From Muribaculaceae bacterium (lineage in GTDB: Bacteria; Bacteroidota; Bacteroidia; Bacteroidales; Muribaculaceae), in NCBI GenBank assembly GCA_017548365.1, contig JAFZAC010000044.1:1-64000 (forward strand): 64,000 bases of DNA, read 5' to 3'. Below, in pieces: positions 17,552-26,794 of the stretch; position 1 is the stretch's first letter; each line of letters begins with the position of its first letter. The notes under the pieces were generated by a model that did no database searches, was not told the origin of the DNA, and was given only the letters and a program-made list of their open reading frames with translations. Made by a program: the position numbers and the translations under genes.

Positions 17552-18112
17552 TTATATTATTTGAACATCCGAATTTGCAAAAGAACTATCAAACAACTCA
17601 GTAAAAATCATACAATCATCTGGACGATTGAAAGAACCATAAGCCCTATAATCCTCAGGGTCATATTCATAACGGAACTTATCATTATCAAAGATACCAA
17701 AATTGCAATGATCATCACCAAACTTCTTGCAGATACGAACGCGATCCTCAAGTCTGATGACCTTCACTATTATTGAATTCTTATCCACACGACGTTCCTT
17801 AGTCTCACGTAGCAGACGCATAGGAGCTTCTTGTTCATATTTATCTGTTTCAACAAGCACCATCAACCGTTTATGCTCATCACTTAAATATTCACGAAGT
17901 GCACTCCAATAAGGATCTTTATTTATAAGTTCTGCCTTAAAACCATGAGAATATAACCTTGTTTCGCTACGTGTGTGGCGTAACAAAACAGCCATCAATG
18001 CCCGAGCATATTCTTTTCCACCATTCGAGAATAACTCCGATGAATTATTATTTGCCAACCTCTCAAGATACTCAGTGTACCTTTCAAGCTGCATATTCTT
18101 AGACTCAACCAT
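17552..18112 (-). CDS. soluble PLD-like partner protein, copy B
   Basis: A 186-residue paralogue of the 15276-15830 protein. Shared blocks include NGG-x-EYA, LMAVL-R-T-SE-RL, PYW-AL--YL, the strand VLVE and the closing HCNFGIFDNDKFRYEYDPED, then YGSFN. The middle differs most, as expected if each copy recognises a different trigger or partner. No HxK motif and no membrane segment. It is the first gene of its operon, with a likely promoter at 18156-18163. Confidence 0.6.
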   Translation of the reverse strand: MVESKNMQLERYTEYLERLANNNSSELFSNGGKEYARALMAVLLRHTRSETRLYSHGFKAELINKDPYWSALREYLSDEHKRLMVLVETDKYEQEAPMRLLRETKERRVDKNSIIVKVIRLEDRVRICKKFGDDHCNFGIFDNDKFRYEYDPEDYRAYGSFNRPDDCMIFTELFDSSFANSDVQII

Positions 18113-18155
18113 AATATTATTTGACTATATAGTACATATCTATGATAATACTCTA

Positions 18156-18163
18156 CAAAAATA
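18156..18163 (-). promoter_or_regulatory. promoter -7 box of module copy B
   Basis: On the minus strand TATTTTTG fits TAnnTTTG, 44 bases before the ATG at 18112; a TTGG at 18183-18186 is a near -33 element with 19-base spacing. Confidence 0.45.
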
Positions 18164-18316
18164 CTAATAATTATCTACATTAACCAATTTTTCAACCATT
18201 TTATGACCATAATTATATAATATATGATAGTATAAAACTCTTATAATCAACAAATCTTATAAGACTTCCTGTGATTATTTTCTGTCAAAATTAACATATT
18301 TATAAAACACAAAATA

Positions 18317-18589
18317 TCAATATAGAGCGAGATAATATATTCTAAGATTTGTTTTGTCGTTAAGATGTGGTTCAAAAGGACGTCCTAAACTTGAACGATA
18401 ATGCAAGGTTGCCTCATTCGAATCAACAGAAACGATATAAGATTTGCCATGTGTCACTATGGTTCTACGTTTTTTGCGTTTTGATGCCATTAATGTTTTC
18501 TTTTTTTTAACACTTTGTTTATTAATAATACTGGCATAAATAACTTTATCAAATTGTTTGACAACTGTTTTCGTGTTATTATTATCCAT
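18317..18589 (-). CDS. small basic protein, doubtful
   Basis: A 90-residue frame starting MDNNNTKTVVKQFDKVIYAS with a Lys/Arg-rich middle (KKKKTLMASKRKKRR). No family was recognised and composition matches the surrounding AT-rich DNA. It could be a small DNA-binding protein of the island or a chance frame. Confidence 0.35.
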   Translation of the reverse strand: MDNNNTKTVVKQFDKVIYASIINKQSVKKKKTLMASKRKKRRTIVTHGKSYIVSVDSNEATLHYRSSLGRPFEPHLNDKTNLRIYYLALY

Positions 18590-18833
18590 TATTCTAATGT
18601 TTATTAGTTATTTAATATTAATTCAGTTTCTTTTTTGACATATGTTTTACAAGAATCAATTATTGTTGTCAAGTAAAATTTTAAAAGTCACACAATAGTT
18701 TACTGATAACACTGTTTAGTGACTATGTTTAAAGCATGGGGAGCCACCCATATTAAACGTTTGGAATTCAATAAGATGAACATATTTAGCTGGCAATAAC
18801 AAAAAGATTGTGGCTTTAGTAACCAGACTACTT

Positions 18834-19835
18834 CTACAATAGCCATTTCTTGATTAATTGGGTGCGTCGCGCTAATGGACTGGCGATGAGATAGGCCAGA
18901 GGAACTGTAATTGACATAACGATGACATACTCCATGAAAGGTCCATAGTCAACAAGTTTGATGCCAGTGAAATGCCTAATTGCACGCTCGCCATAATCGA
19001 TAACCACAAAATGTATGAAGAAAATGCATTTGCTCATGTTGCGCATCGTTATAGACCATGTTGGCAATTGCTTCACGTGCAAATTAAACATGAATGCGCA
19101 CAGGAGAATCACAAAGCATGATGTCGCGATATAACTTATCAAGTCACTAGGCACGGCTGATATTGCTATAAACGATGCAAGAGATATCCATAGCCCCCAC
19201 TCGGAGTTGACTTTTTTAAGCTTGCCTGCAACCCATGGTATAAACCAAACGCATGCTTCCATGTAGAATAGGAACCTGATGCACAAGAAGTCGGTATTAA
19301 AAACACCAATCTTGACGCAGACACCCAGATAATCATAAATAATGCCTTCAGAAGCAAGGTTATAATAGGTCTGTGCAATTAATGTGAGGATAAAAGGAAT
19401 CATCTTGCCTAAGTGGCGGTTGAGCAGATAGATAATAGTGTTGCCGTAAATAAGCGACATAATGAAATATCCTCCTCGACAGCCACCATAGAGTAACAAC
19501 TTGGGTATGAGATAAGATAACCAGTTGTCGGGATAATGCTCAATGAACCGATGTAACCAAAATGGCAACAAGACTATCGACCACGCTATTATACGCATCA
19601 CTAGTCGTCCCATATAATGCCGTAGCTGCTCTCTTGATTTTTCCTTATCGTGCCATTGAAAACGGCTCCAAAATAGCAACGACGAGATGGTGACAAACAT
19701 TGGCAAATTCATTTCTCTTACATGTACCAGCCAATCTCCGAATTCAACTGTCTCGTTTGAAAGCAGGTGGGAGATGGGAACCAACATGCAACAAGTGAAC
19801 TTGAATATGTCGAAATATTTATAATAGCGTTTCAT
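18834..19835 (-). CDS. acyltransferase family 3 membrane protein
   Basis: A 333-residue integral membrane protein with about ten hydrophobic segments. The start FDIFKFTCCMLVPISHLLSN is the usual first segment of acyltransferase-3 proteins with its His (normally followed by Arg-rich loops), and MFVTISSLLFWSRF is the second. These enzymes O-acetylate or succinylate cell-surface glycans. The target is unknown; neighbours encode another acyltransferase and secreted proteins, so surface modification is likely. It lies at the right edge of the defence island, where GC content rises again. Confidence 0.75.
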   Translation of the reverse strand: MKRYYKYFDIFKFTCCMLVPISHLLSNETVEFGDWLVHVREMNLPMFVTISSLLFWSRFQWHDKEKSREQLRHYMGRLVMRIIAWSIVLLPFWLHRFIEHYPDNWLSYLIPKLLLYGGCRGGYFIMSLIYGNTIIYLLNRHLGKMIPFILTLIAQTYYNLASEGIIYDYLGVCVKIGVFNTDFLCIRFLFYMEACVWFIPWVAGKLKKVNSEWGLWISLASFIAISAVPSDLISYIATSCFVILLCAFMFNLHVKQLPTWSITMRNMSKCIFFIHFVVIDYGERAIRHFTGIKLVDYGPFMEYVIVMSITVPLAYLIASPLARRTQLIKKWLL

Positions 19836-19935
19836 TGAGTGGTTATTAATGCAACTCTCGGCTGCTATTGCTTTTATATCCGTTGTGGTTTTGCGACCTA
19901 TACTGTTGATATTTCAGCTTGCTAAAAATTTCTCA

Positions 19936-21096
19936 TTAAAAGCCATGAGTTATTTGTGCACCCTCATTTATTGTCGGTTTGTCGTCATCAGTCTTTTCTT
20001 TTTTATTGCTGAAAACGGGCTTGAGAATTAAACTAAGTCCAAAAGTTACTGAAAGATAAACAACAAGCATACCATAGTAGTTACCGGTTGCATTAATGCG
20101 TTCGATCATTATCTCCCTTACTGTGGGATGAACCACAAACAATATAGCCGACATAGTACCGCACCAGCCTAACACAGAGCCAAGAATGTTTGTCCTGTTA
20201 ATCAGTTTAACTAGCGTCACTGCTGTGATTATAATAAAAATGGGCATTATGAGCCAGCTGTAGAAATTAAACTTTGAGGCTGTCAAAAAAACAAAACCCA
20301 GCACAAACCATAACACACAAGCACTCGCATTGTTAATAGAGAAAGATGTAGCATTTAAATGACGTGCGGCAAGTACTCCCATACAGAAAGGAAGGATTGC
20401 CAGGAAACAGTTTATTCTCAGGTAGTTCAGGGCAAGGCTCTCGGGCGGGAGTAGTGCCATGACTACAAGAGAGAATATCGTCAACACAATTGCCACCCAG
20501 TCTTTCCTCTTGTATATGAGTAATCGGTAAATCACATACATTTCCATTATCATCCCAAAGAACCAGTAAGGACCTGGATTAAAGTTCCAGGATGGTTTCA
20601 GATTCCCTATAAGCAGTAATTTGAGAATGAAAGATTTGTTCAGCACATCGTTGGGGTAAAGCAAGAATAAAGCAGTAATGAAGATTGCCAATCCTTTGAG
20701 TTGCATAACAAACAATTTCTTGTAGTGATTGACTAAGTATACTCTGTGTGAAGTGTTGCGACCACTTCCTTGCTCATATTTCAATGTGAGGCAATATCCG
20801 CTCAAGAAGATGAACAGCATCACACCATAAGGACAATAAAATGACAGCAAATTAAAAGGCAGCAATGCATCGGGGTGCCTGAGGTTATTTAAAAAACCTT
20901 CCACTGAGCTCCACCGGTAAATGTGCTCATTATCAATAAACACCCCTTTGAACAAGTGTGTAATGTTATCAATAACAATTAAAACTATGGCTAAACCACG
21001 CATGATATTACACTCAGTACGATTCAAGAATGTGTTATTGCCTATTGTTGTCGTCATTGAAGCGTGAATTTTATTTCTATCATTAGGCATAAGCAA
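19936..21096 (-). CDS. acyltransferase family 3 membrane protein
   Basis: A 386-residue multi-pass protein with ECNIMRGLAIVLIVIDNITH as first segment, MLFIFLSGYCLTLKYEQG as second, and GPYWFFGMIMEMYVIYRLL in the middle, a pattern typical of acyltransferase-3 enzymes. It probably transfers acyl groups to a surface polysaccharide. It follows the secreted 290-aa protein gene upstream and precedes the 333-aa acyltransferase gene with a 100-base gap. An ATG at residue 14 is a possible alternative start. Confidence 0.75.
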   Translation of the reverse strand: MLMPNDRNKIHASMTTTIGNNTFLNRTECNIMRGLAIVLIVIDNITHLFKGVFIDNEHIYRWSSVEGFLNNLRHPDALLPFNLLSFYCPYGVMLFIFLSGYCLTLKYEQGSGRNTSHRVYLVNHYKKLFVMQLKGLAIFITALFLLYPNDVLNKSFILKLLLIGNLKPSWNFNPGPYWFFGMIMEMYVIYRLLIYKRKDWVAIVLTIFSLVVMALLPPESLALNYLRINCFLAILPFCMGVLAARHLNATSFSINNASACVLWFVLGFVFLTASKFNFYSWLIMPIFIIITAVTLVKLINRTNILGSVLGWCGTMSAILFVVHPTVREIMIERINATGNYYGMLVVYLSVTFGLSLILKPVFSNKKEKTDDDKPTINEGAQITHGF

Positions 21097-21166
21097 TGCT
21101 TTTTCTTTAATAGCGCAATTGCATGTTATTACTAAATCAAATTATTGTTTTTGCATATGGGGATTG

Positions 21167-22039
21167 TCACAGCATTTTTTCGCACTTTTTGGTGCCATCA
21201 CTGTAAGTAGTAACCTTGACATTCACGCCCTTGAATGGCTCAGCACTTTCCACTCCAGCGAGGTTGTAGTAGCGCACGCTCTTCACCTGCCTGTCACCTG
21301 CAACGGTGGTGATAGCAGTGTGAACTTTCAACTCTTGGGCTTCGTCGTATAGGCAACCTTGATAGACAAGTTCGCCATTCTCATAAACGGCGGAGAGACC
21401 AGCCATTCGCCATCCCATTGCATCATCGTAAGTTGGTCCTGTGGGGAATTCTCGGAACGGTACAAGCAAATCGCCATACATGCAATCAACGCCAATGCCT
21501 TCTATTATTTTGAACTCCTTTAAATCTTTATCATGTTCTGCATCATAGTTGACATGATAACCATTACGTGTGGTATTACCCACCTGAACAGTAAAGGTTT
21601 CAGAACCTGCTACATTATGCAACTGATAAGAGAAATAAATGGCTTCGTCAGGTAAGAAATAAAGATCATTATTGTTAAAGTCATATAATTTATCAAACTC
21701 AGATGTATAGACATTTAAATAGTAGGGCAGAGACTCATCAACAGTTAGAGTCACCACTTTGTTCTCTTCTTTCACATAAGCCACCAAATATGGCTCTTGT
21801 GGTGTGACGAACTGACTATAGTCTGTGCGGTAAAGCATATGACCTTTTTCGTTCTCTCCATTAAATTCTAGTGTGTACAATTTAGTTTCCTCGGAAGTTG
21901 GATCTAGCCCTATTCGACTATTGTACTCAACATATTCCCAAACAACCCCCTCACGGATGAGAGGAACGTATTCGTTTGCGATTGCGCTGACGCTGGTTAT
22001 CATTAGCAGTCCCAGCAATAAAAATGTAATCTTTTTCAT
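21167..22039 (-). CDS. secreted protein, paralogue of 49177-50055
   Basis: A 290-residue exported protein. The signal peptide MKKITFLLLGLLMITSVSAI is followed by NEYVPLIREGVVWEYV; the C-terminus, SVRYYNLAGVESAEPF then VTTYSDGTKK, looks like the short sorting-type tail common in Bacteroidales secreted proteins. The same signal, first block, middle block EGIGVDC--GDLLVP and tail are found in the gene at 49177-50055. Function unknown. It is next to a gingipain-family protease gene, and a TPR regulator is divergent at the far end of the cluster. Confidence 0.65.
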   Translation of the reverse strand: MKKITFLLLGLLMITSVSAIANEYVPLIREGVVWEYVEYNSRIGLDPTSEETKLYTLEFNGENEKGHMLYRTDYSQFVTPQEPYLVAYVKEENKVVTLTVDESLPYYLNVYTSEFDKLYDFNNNDLYFLPDEAIYFSYQLHNVAGSETFTVQVGNTTRNGYHVNYDAEHDKDLKEFKIIEGIGVDCMYGDLLVPFREFPTGPTYDDAMGWRMAGLSAVYENGELVYQGCLYDEAQELKVHTAITTVAGDRQVKSVRYYNLAGVESAEPFKGVNVKVTTYSDGTKKCEKML

Positions 22040-22121
22040 AAATTCTTATGTTTTTACGCTTGCTAATTCATTGATTTTTTATACGGCATAATTAGCAAAC
22101 TGTGGTTAATAATCTAACTAT

Positions 22122-24632
22122 TTAGTTAACAAATTGTGAAAATTCCACCATTGAGCCTTTTTCAGCTGTGAATTTACCTACTAATTCAACATTTCCAGAT
22201 TCAATCTTCACTTTGGCTCCGCTCTGGAACACGCAGCCGTCAATAGTCACTTTGCCAGGTGTCTTTAGGGCAAATGTCGCCCCATTCTCAACAATAAACC
22301 CTTCTCCCAAAAAAACATCATCAGTTGCCTCTATTTCATATTCTGCCCCATTCTTAATCGTCACATTGCCATGAGTATTATTTGGCAGAATTGATTTACC
22401 AGCGCTAAAAGAACTTGCATAGACATATTGAGAATTGCTAATTTCACAATTCTGAAGCATCATTGGCGCTATATACGGTATGTGATCATGATTAAATACC
22501 ATAAGGGTACTTGAAGGATGTGCAGATATGAACATAGAATTATTATTGCCTACTATTAATCCTTGGTGACCATAATTATCACAATATGCAATAGTATCAG
22601 TGTTTGAAGTGCCACTAATCCTAAATCCATTATCTAAACGAGAAACAAATATCCCGCTATATTGCAATGGCTCACTAGTCCAAATCTCAAATTCAGGATC
22701 TCCTAAAAGATTATGGGTCAGCTTGACATGATTTGAAACAGAAGATGAACATGTTTTAGACAAAGCCTCTATTATACCAATCTTATAATTTGATGTATTT
22801 ATTATCTTTTTTAAAAAATAATTCTCTAAATTAGTTGAATAATATGTATATCCTTCTCTAGTGTTTCCCAGAAAAGCTACTCCACCATAATCTTTTCCAA
22901 GAACAAAAGAGTCTCCGAAATTATATTTATCTTCATAAAGTGTGAAGCTATAAGTAATTTCATCATCATAAGGCATTGTAGTACATGCAATACTATAGGC
23001 AATTGCTGGTTGATATATGTTTGTCAAGCAATCAAATCCATTACCATTTTCTTCATAGGTGTGTTCGGAAGGATTTCTTGGATTACTGTCTAAAGCAGAC
23101 AACACATGTACTCTGGTATTTGTATCATACACAGCAATAGACTGCGGTGAGCCATGCGCATAAAAGCTCATATATCCATATTTAGTGTCATTAAGTTCAT
23201 TAATGATATCAGCACCTGTCGGATATATTGTACTGTCACTCTGCTCCATTAAATAAACTGTATTAAACAGATTATTTGCGGTCAATCTGACTTTGTCAGA
23301 TTCATTTTTCATGCCTCTGCCATGAGAATTTGAGAATAATGCCCTTAAAAGATAATCTCCATTCTCATGACAGGGATCCATAGCATATCTATATAGTTTT
23401 TCACTATAATTAGAAACGTCATCTCTGTTTTTAGCTGGCAAACGACCGACAAAAATTAAGGGAGAATAAGAGTTTGCACCTATATTGTCCGAACCAGTGT
23501 TAGTCTCGCTATAAACCTGATATTCATTATTATAATATTGAGAATTATATGGTTTCCAAATTTGTCTTAGATCACTAAAATACATATCTGTTGGCACATG
23601 TTGAAATTTCAGTTTTTCGCTATAAGAATGCACATATCTTATAGGTATATTTTTAGATTTACCGCCAATGAGAAGATATCTGGTTGGATTCTCATCTGCT
23701 CTACTTGCATATTTGAGGTATTGTCTGACAACTCCCGCCGTGTCTGGTATTACAGAAACAAGATTGCCATGATTGTCATAGCATTTATCACCATCAGGGA
23801 ACAAACCGCTGTCAATTAAGTCTTCAACACAAATCGTGCCTGCAGACAAACCTTTCTGCCTTTTCATTGCTATTATCTTTTTAAAAGATGGCTCAAGATT
23901 CTTGTCTGTAAGGATACAATAATTATATGTAGGAAGCGATGTGTTTTGTGATGGAGTGTTGATAGTGATTGGCACCTCATTTCCAGCAACATCTATTTTA
24001 TTAATAACACAACTTTGTACTAATTTCCTATCTTTTTCTCTTAGTTCAAAATTACTGCTTGCATTTATTGGTATATAATTGTTGTCTATATCATAACTTA
24101 AAGATATTGAAATTGATGTCGCAAGTTGTACCTTATTCATCACAGGATTATATTTGACCGGTGATAAAACAATGTTAACCACTTTATTGCTTCCAGACAA
24201 GTAATAGGGCTCACTTACACTGCATTGATTGTGAGGATAGAAAGTATTTGACTGATATATTATAGTATCAGGCAAAGAAAATGCTGTTGTTGTGTCGCTT
24301 ATAGCATGTGGTATTTGGCAAGGAAACACAAGTTCAGCAATATCTAATTCAGTATAACTGTTAATTTGGCATTGAGCACTAAAGTTATTTGAATTATAAG
24401 GGATAGAAAATGTAAGGTTATCCCAAGGCAGAAGTGGTTTAGACACAGAATCTGAAGAAATCAATCCTTCATAATCTAATACCGCATATGCTGTACCATT
24501 AATTGTGTCATAAGTGATTGACAACTTATTTGGGTCATAGGTAACTGTATGGGTTATCTGTACTGCTCTTGCCCCAAATGAAGTCAAAGCGAGCAATCCA
24601 AAAAACAGGATTAAATAATTATTATTTTTCAT
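22122..24632 (-). CDS. secreted gingipain-family cysteine protease (peptidase C25)
   Basis: An 836-residue secreted protein. Signal peptide (about 1-24), a propeptide-like beta region to about 200, then a C25 catalytic domain with RYLLIGGKSKNIPIRYVHSY (318-337), catalytic His493 in SFYAHGSP and Cys550 in YSIACTT. The C-terminus (about 750-836) is a beta-helix-like repeat region with GNVTIKNGAEYEIE and GFIVENGATF. Gingipain-type proteases cleave proteins outside the cell after T9SS export; the substrate is unknown. A standard type A sorting domain is not obvious at its end. It is 17 bases downstream of the S74/T9SS gene, probably in one operon. Confidence 0.75.
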   Translation of the reverse strand: MKNNNYLILFFGLLALTSFGARAVQITHTVTYDPNKLSITYDTINGTAYAVLDYEGLISSDSVSKPLLPWDNLTFSIPYNSNNFSAQCQINSYTELDIAELVFPCQIPHAISDTTTAFSLPDTIIYQSNTFYPHNQCSVSEPYYLSGSNKVVNIVLSPVKYNPVMNKVQLATSISISLSYDIDNNYIPINASSNFELREKDRKLVQSCVINKIDVAGNEVPITINTPSQNTSLPTYNYCILTDKNLEPSFKKIIAMKRQKGLSAGTICVEDLIDSGLFPDGDKCYDNHGNLVSVIPDTAGVVRQYLKYASRADENPTRYLLIGGKSKNIPIRYVHSYSEKLKFQHVPTDMYFSDLRQIWKPYNSQYYNNEYQVYSETNTGSDNIGANSYSPLIFVGRLPAKNRDDVSNYSEKLYRYAMDPCHENGDYLLRALFSNSHGRGMKNESDKVRLTANNLFNTVYLMEQSDSTIYPTGADIINELNDTKYGYMSFYAHGSPQSIAVYDTNTRVHVLSALDSNPRNPSEHTYEENGNGFDCLTNIYQPAIAYSIACTTMPYDDEITYSFTLYEDKYNFGDSFVLGKDYGGVAFLGNTREGYTYYSTNLENYFLKKIINTSNYKIGIIEALSKTCSSSVSNHVKLTHNLLGDPEFEIWTSEPLQYSGIFVSRLDNGFRISGTSNTDTIAYCDNYGHQGLIVGNNNSMFISAHPSSTLMVFNHDHIPYIAPMMLQNCEISNSQYVYASSFSAGKSILPNNTHGNVTIKNGAEYEIEATDDVFLGEGFIVENGATFALKTPGKVTIDGCVFQSGAKVKIESGNVELVGKFTAEKGSMVEFSQFVN

Positions 24633-24649
24633 ACTATCCGCTCCTTTCC

Positions 24650-25831
24650 TTACTTAGTGAGAATCATGCGTTTGCTCGCAATCTCGTTGCCGTCGGCAAT
24701 GAGAGAGTAGATGTACATTCCGGCATTGAGGTCACCACCCTCGATAGTCACGCTCACGTTACCACGGTCGCTGACTGGAATACTTCTGAGCATATTTCCC
24801 TGCATGTCGAAGATATAGACAACTGCCTGTGCCACATCGCTGCGAAGTGACATTGAGATGGTTGTTGATGTGGAGAATGGGTTGGGACGATTCTGGTACA
24901 GAGCGTTCCTTAAGAAATTGTCCTCAATCTGGGATGCTTGATAGTTATCAACAGATGGCTGCTGAGCATTGATGACCGCCTGGCTCAATTCGGAATTATC
25001 TGCCTTCAATTCTTCTATCTGCGCATTTTGCTCCTCAATCTGTGCGTTCAACTCACCGATTGCGTTCACCAGTAACGGTATCATGCCAATGTAGTCAATA
25101 TACATATAACCATCCTGGTCGGTATGAACCAACTCTGGGTATATCTCTTTTACTTCCTGGGCAAGAAAGCCGAAGTGCGGTCCATCATTCTCAAGACTCT
25201 TGTGGAAGTTGTTAAAGTACTCAATGTCGCGCAGATCCTTATCTGTGAGTCCGCCAGATGGAATATCGTCGGGGACCCCATTGCCACTAAACGCATTCTC
25301 GCCAAAGCGAGGAAGAAGCTTGTAACTGACAGGAGAGAGCGAAGTTATTGTCTGCAAACTGCTCTCAAGCGGTGTGATGTCTGTCTTAAAACGGCTGTCA
25401 CTTGCCACTGAGATGCCGGTGGCCACAAGGCTGCAATTGAAGTGAAAATCGCTGCCTTTATTTGTGTCATAATAAAAAATAGTATCACGACATTGGCTTG
25501 CAGAAGTATAATAAATGCCTTTTTTGCCTTGTAGCCACAATTGGTCAGTGTCACCATTGCCATTTTTCACTTCACCAACTGAAACGTTTGTTGCATATTT
25601 GCTGCAATTGTCACCGATGGCGATTTTCGCTCCAGAAAACAAATAACCATTGCCCTTCACGTTTAACACGATGGACGTGTCTTTTGACCATTCCTCTATT
25701 CCAGCATAGATGTCATGCTCGTAGTTACCGACTTGCACAATGCCGAGGGAGTCGACATACAGTTGTGCGTTAGCCACAAAAGGCACGAATAATAAGAGTG
25801 CGATGCTAAAAATAATGTTTTTTGTGTTCAT
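24650..25831 (-). CDS. S74 intramolecular-chaperone protein with T9SS sorting domain
   Basis: A 393-residue secreted protein: signal peptide ending VPFVANAQ, a repeat-poor beta region, and an S74-type domain (SDSRFKTDITPLESSLQTIT) as in phage tail spikes and endosialidases, where it trims itself after trimer folding. A coiled coil follows (AIGELNAQIEEQNAQIEELK). It ends in a type A sorting signal: NRPNPFSTSTTI, VVYIFDMQGN and GMYIYSLIADG with a final KRMILTK. It is therefore probably a trimeric surface fibre exported by T9SS. It is the first gene of the operon with the C25 protease. Confidence 0.75.
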   Translation of the reverse strand: MNTKNIIFSIALLLFVPFVANAQLYVDSLGIVQVGNYEHDIYAGIEEWSKDTSIVLNVKGNGYLFSGAKIAIGDNCSKYATNVSVGEVKNGNGDTDQLWLQGKKGIYYTSASQCRDTIFYYDTNKGSDFHFNCSLVATGISVASDSRFKTDITPLESSLQTITSLSPVSYKLLPRFGENAFSGNGVPDDIPSGGLTDKDLRDIEYFNNFHKSLENDGPHFGFLAQEVKEIYPELVHTDQDGYMYIDYIGMIPLLVNAIGELNAQIEEQNAQIEELKADNSELSQAVINAQQPSVDNYQASQIEDNFLRNALYQNRPNPFSTSTTISMSLRSDVAQAVVYIFDMQGNMLRSIPVSDRGNVSVTIEGGDLNAGMYIYSLIADGNEIASKRMILTK

Positions 25832-26054
25832 AATTATCCTGAATTTAATAAATTAATATACTGTTTACTAATTATTTAGTGCCACTAGATTCATACATGT
25901 CTAAAAGGCATTTTTACTACATTATTAATAATAGAAATCTTTTTATAATAGTATCTAAGTTTGTTTTCTAAGGAATTGCCCACCTTATTAAATATAAAAG
26001 AGGGCAATCCCTTCGAAAAAACTAGTTAAAAAAGGAAAGTAGTTAAATGACGGC

Positions 26055-26417
26055 TTATTCAGCCTCAGTCTCTAAAACTCCAATGTAACCATCATCAACT
26101 GATGTAATGGTTATTACATAGTAGTTTTCAGGAAGCAAATTCACATCATAAGAATATGAATTACCGTTTGTCACAACTGGTACAGAATGTAGCACCTGCC
26201 CATCAACATCTCTCACAATTAGTGTGTATGAACCTAAAGCTTCAAATTCAACCGAGATTGTGTTCTCGTTTGGATCATAAGTCACCTCTGGGACAATCTC
26301 ATTGTGTAGATTTCCATTTGCTTTTTGACTCGACATCTCAACATTTACTGTGTTGTTGTCAGCAAATAAAGAGAATGTAGTAAAGAAAATTAAAATAATT
26401 AACCAAAAATGTCTCAT
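26055..26417 (-). CDS. secreted DUF3244-like protein
   Basis: A 120-residue protein with an N-terminal signal (MRHFWLIILIFFTTFSLFAD) and one immunoglobulin-like beta domain with VTYDPNENTISVEF and YTLIVRDVDGQVLH, matching the DUF3244 pattern of small Bacteroidales secreted proteins. Role unknown. It is the gene nearest the divergent TPR regulator, with a promoter box at 26452-26459. Confidence 0.6.
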   Translation of the reverse strand: MRHFWLIILIFFTTFSLFADNNTVNVEMSSQKANGNLHNEIVPEVTYDPNENTISVEFEALGSYTLIVRDVDGQVLHSVPVVTNGNSYSYDVNLLPENYYVITITSVDDGYIGVLETEAE

Positions 26418-26794
26418 AATGATTTGTGTTTATAAATGAATAATTGCACCGCAAATTTAAATCAAAAAAGTGTTAAAAATCCATCTTTTTTTGATTTTCA
26501 GCCTAAACCTAAAAAGTGTTAATCAACTGAATGTCTATTGGTTATAAATTCAATTTTTAAACCACTCATAAACCACTTTCAGAATTGTTAATTATACCCC
26601 CCCCATTTTAATTTATATTAACAATTGGAGGCAAAAAATACAACTTTGACTGACATGAGACCGCATTTTGGCTAACTTGAAATATTTCATGAACATCTAC
26701 AAATCTTTCAAAAAAAATGTCATATCATATAAAAAAGTTATTTTAATAGCTTATCTTTGCAGAATAATCAAGTAATCTCTAATATTATAGAACT
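26418..26794. promoter_or_regulatory. divergent promoter region with C8 tract
   Basis: 377 bases between divergent genes. CAAATTTA (26452-26459) is a minus-strand TAnnTTTG box for the DUF3244 gene; TATCTTTG (26752-26759) is the plus-strand box for the TPR regulator. A run of eight C (26597-26604) sits in AATTATA-C8-ATTTT, a motif shared with 50128-50135 upstream of the paralogous regulator. Confidence 0.5.
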
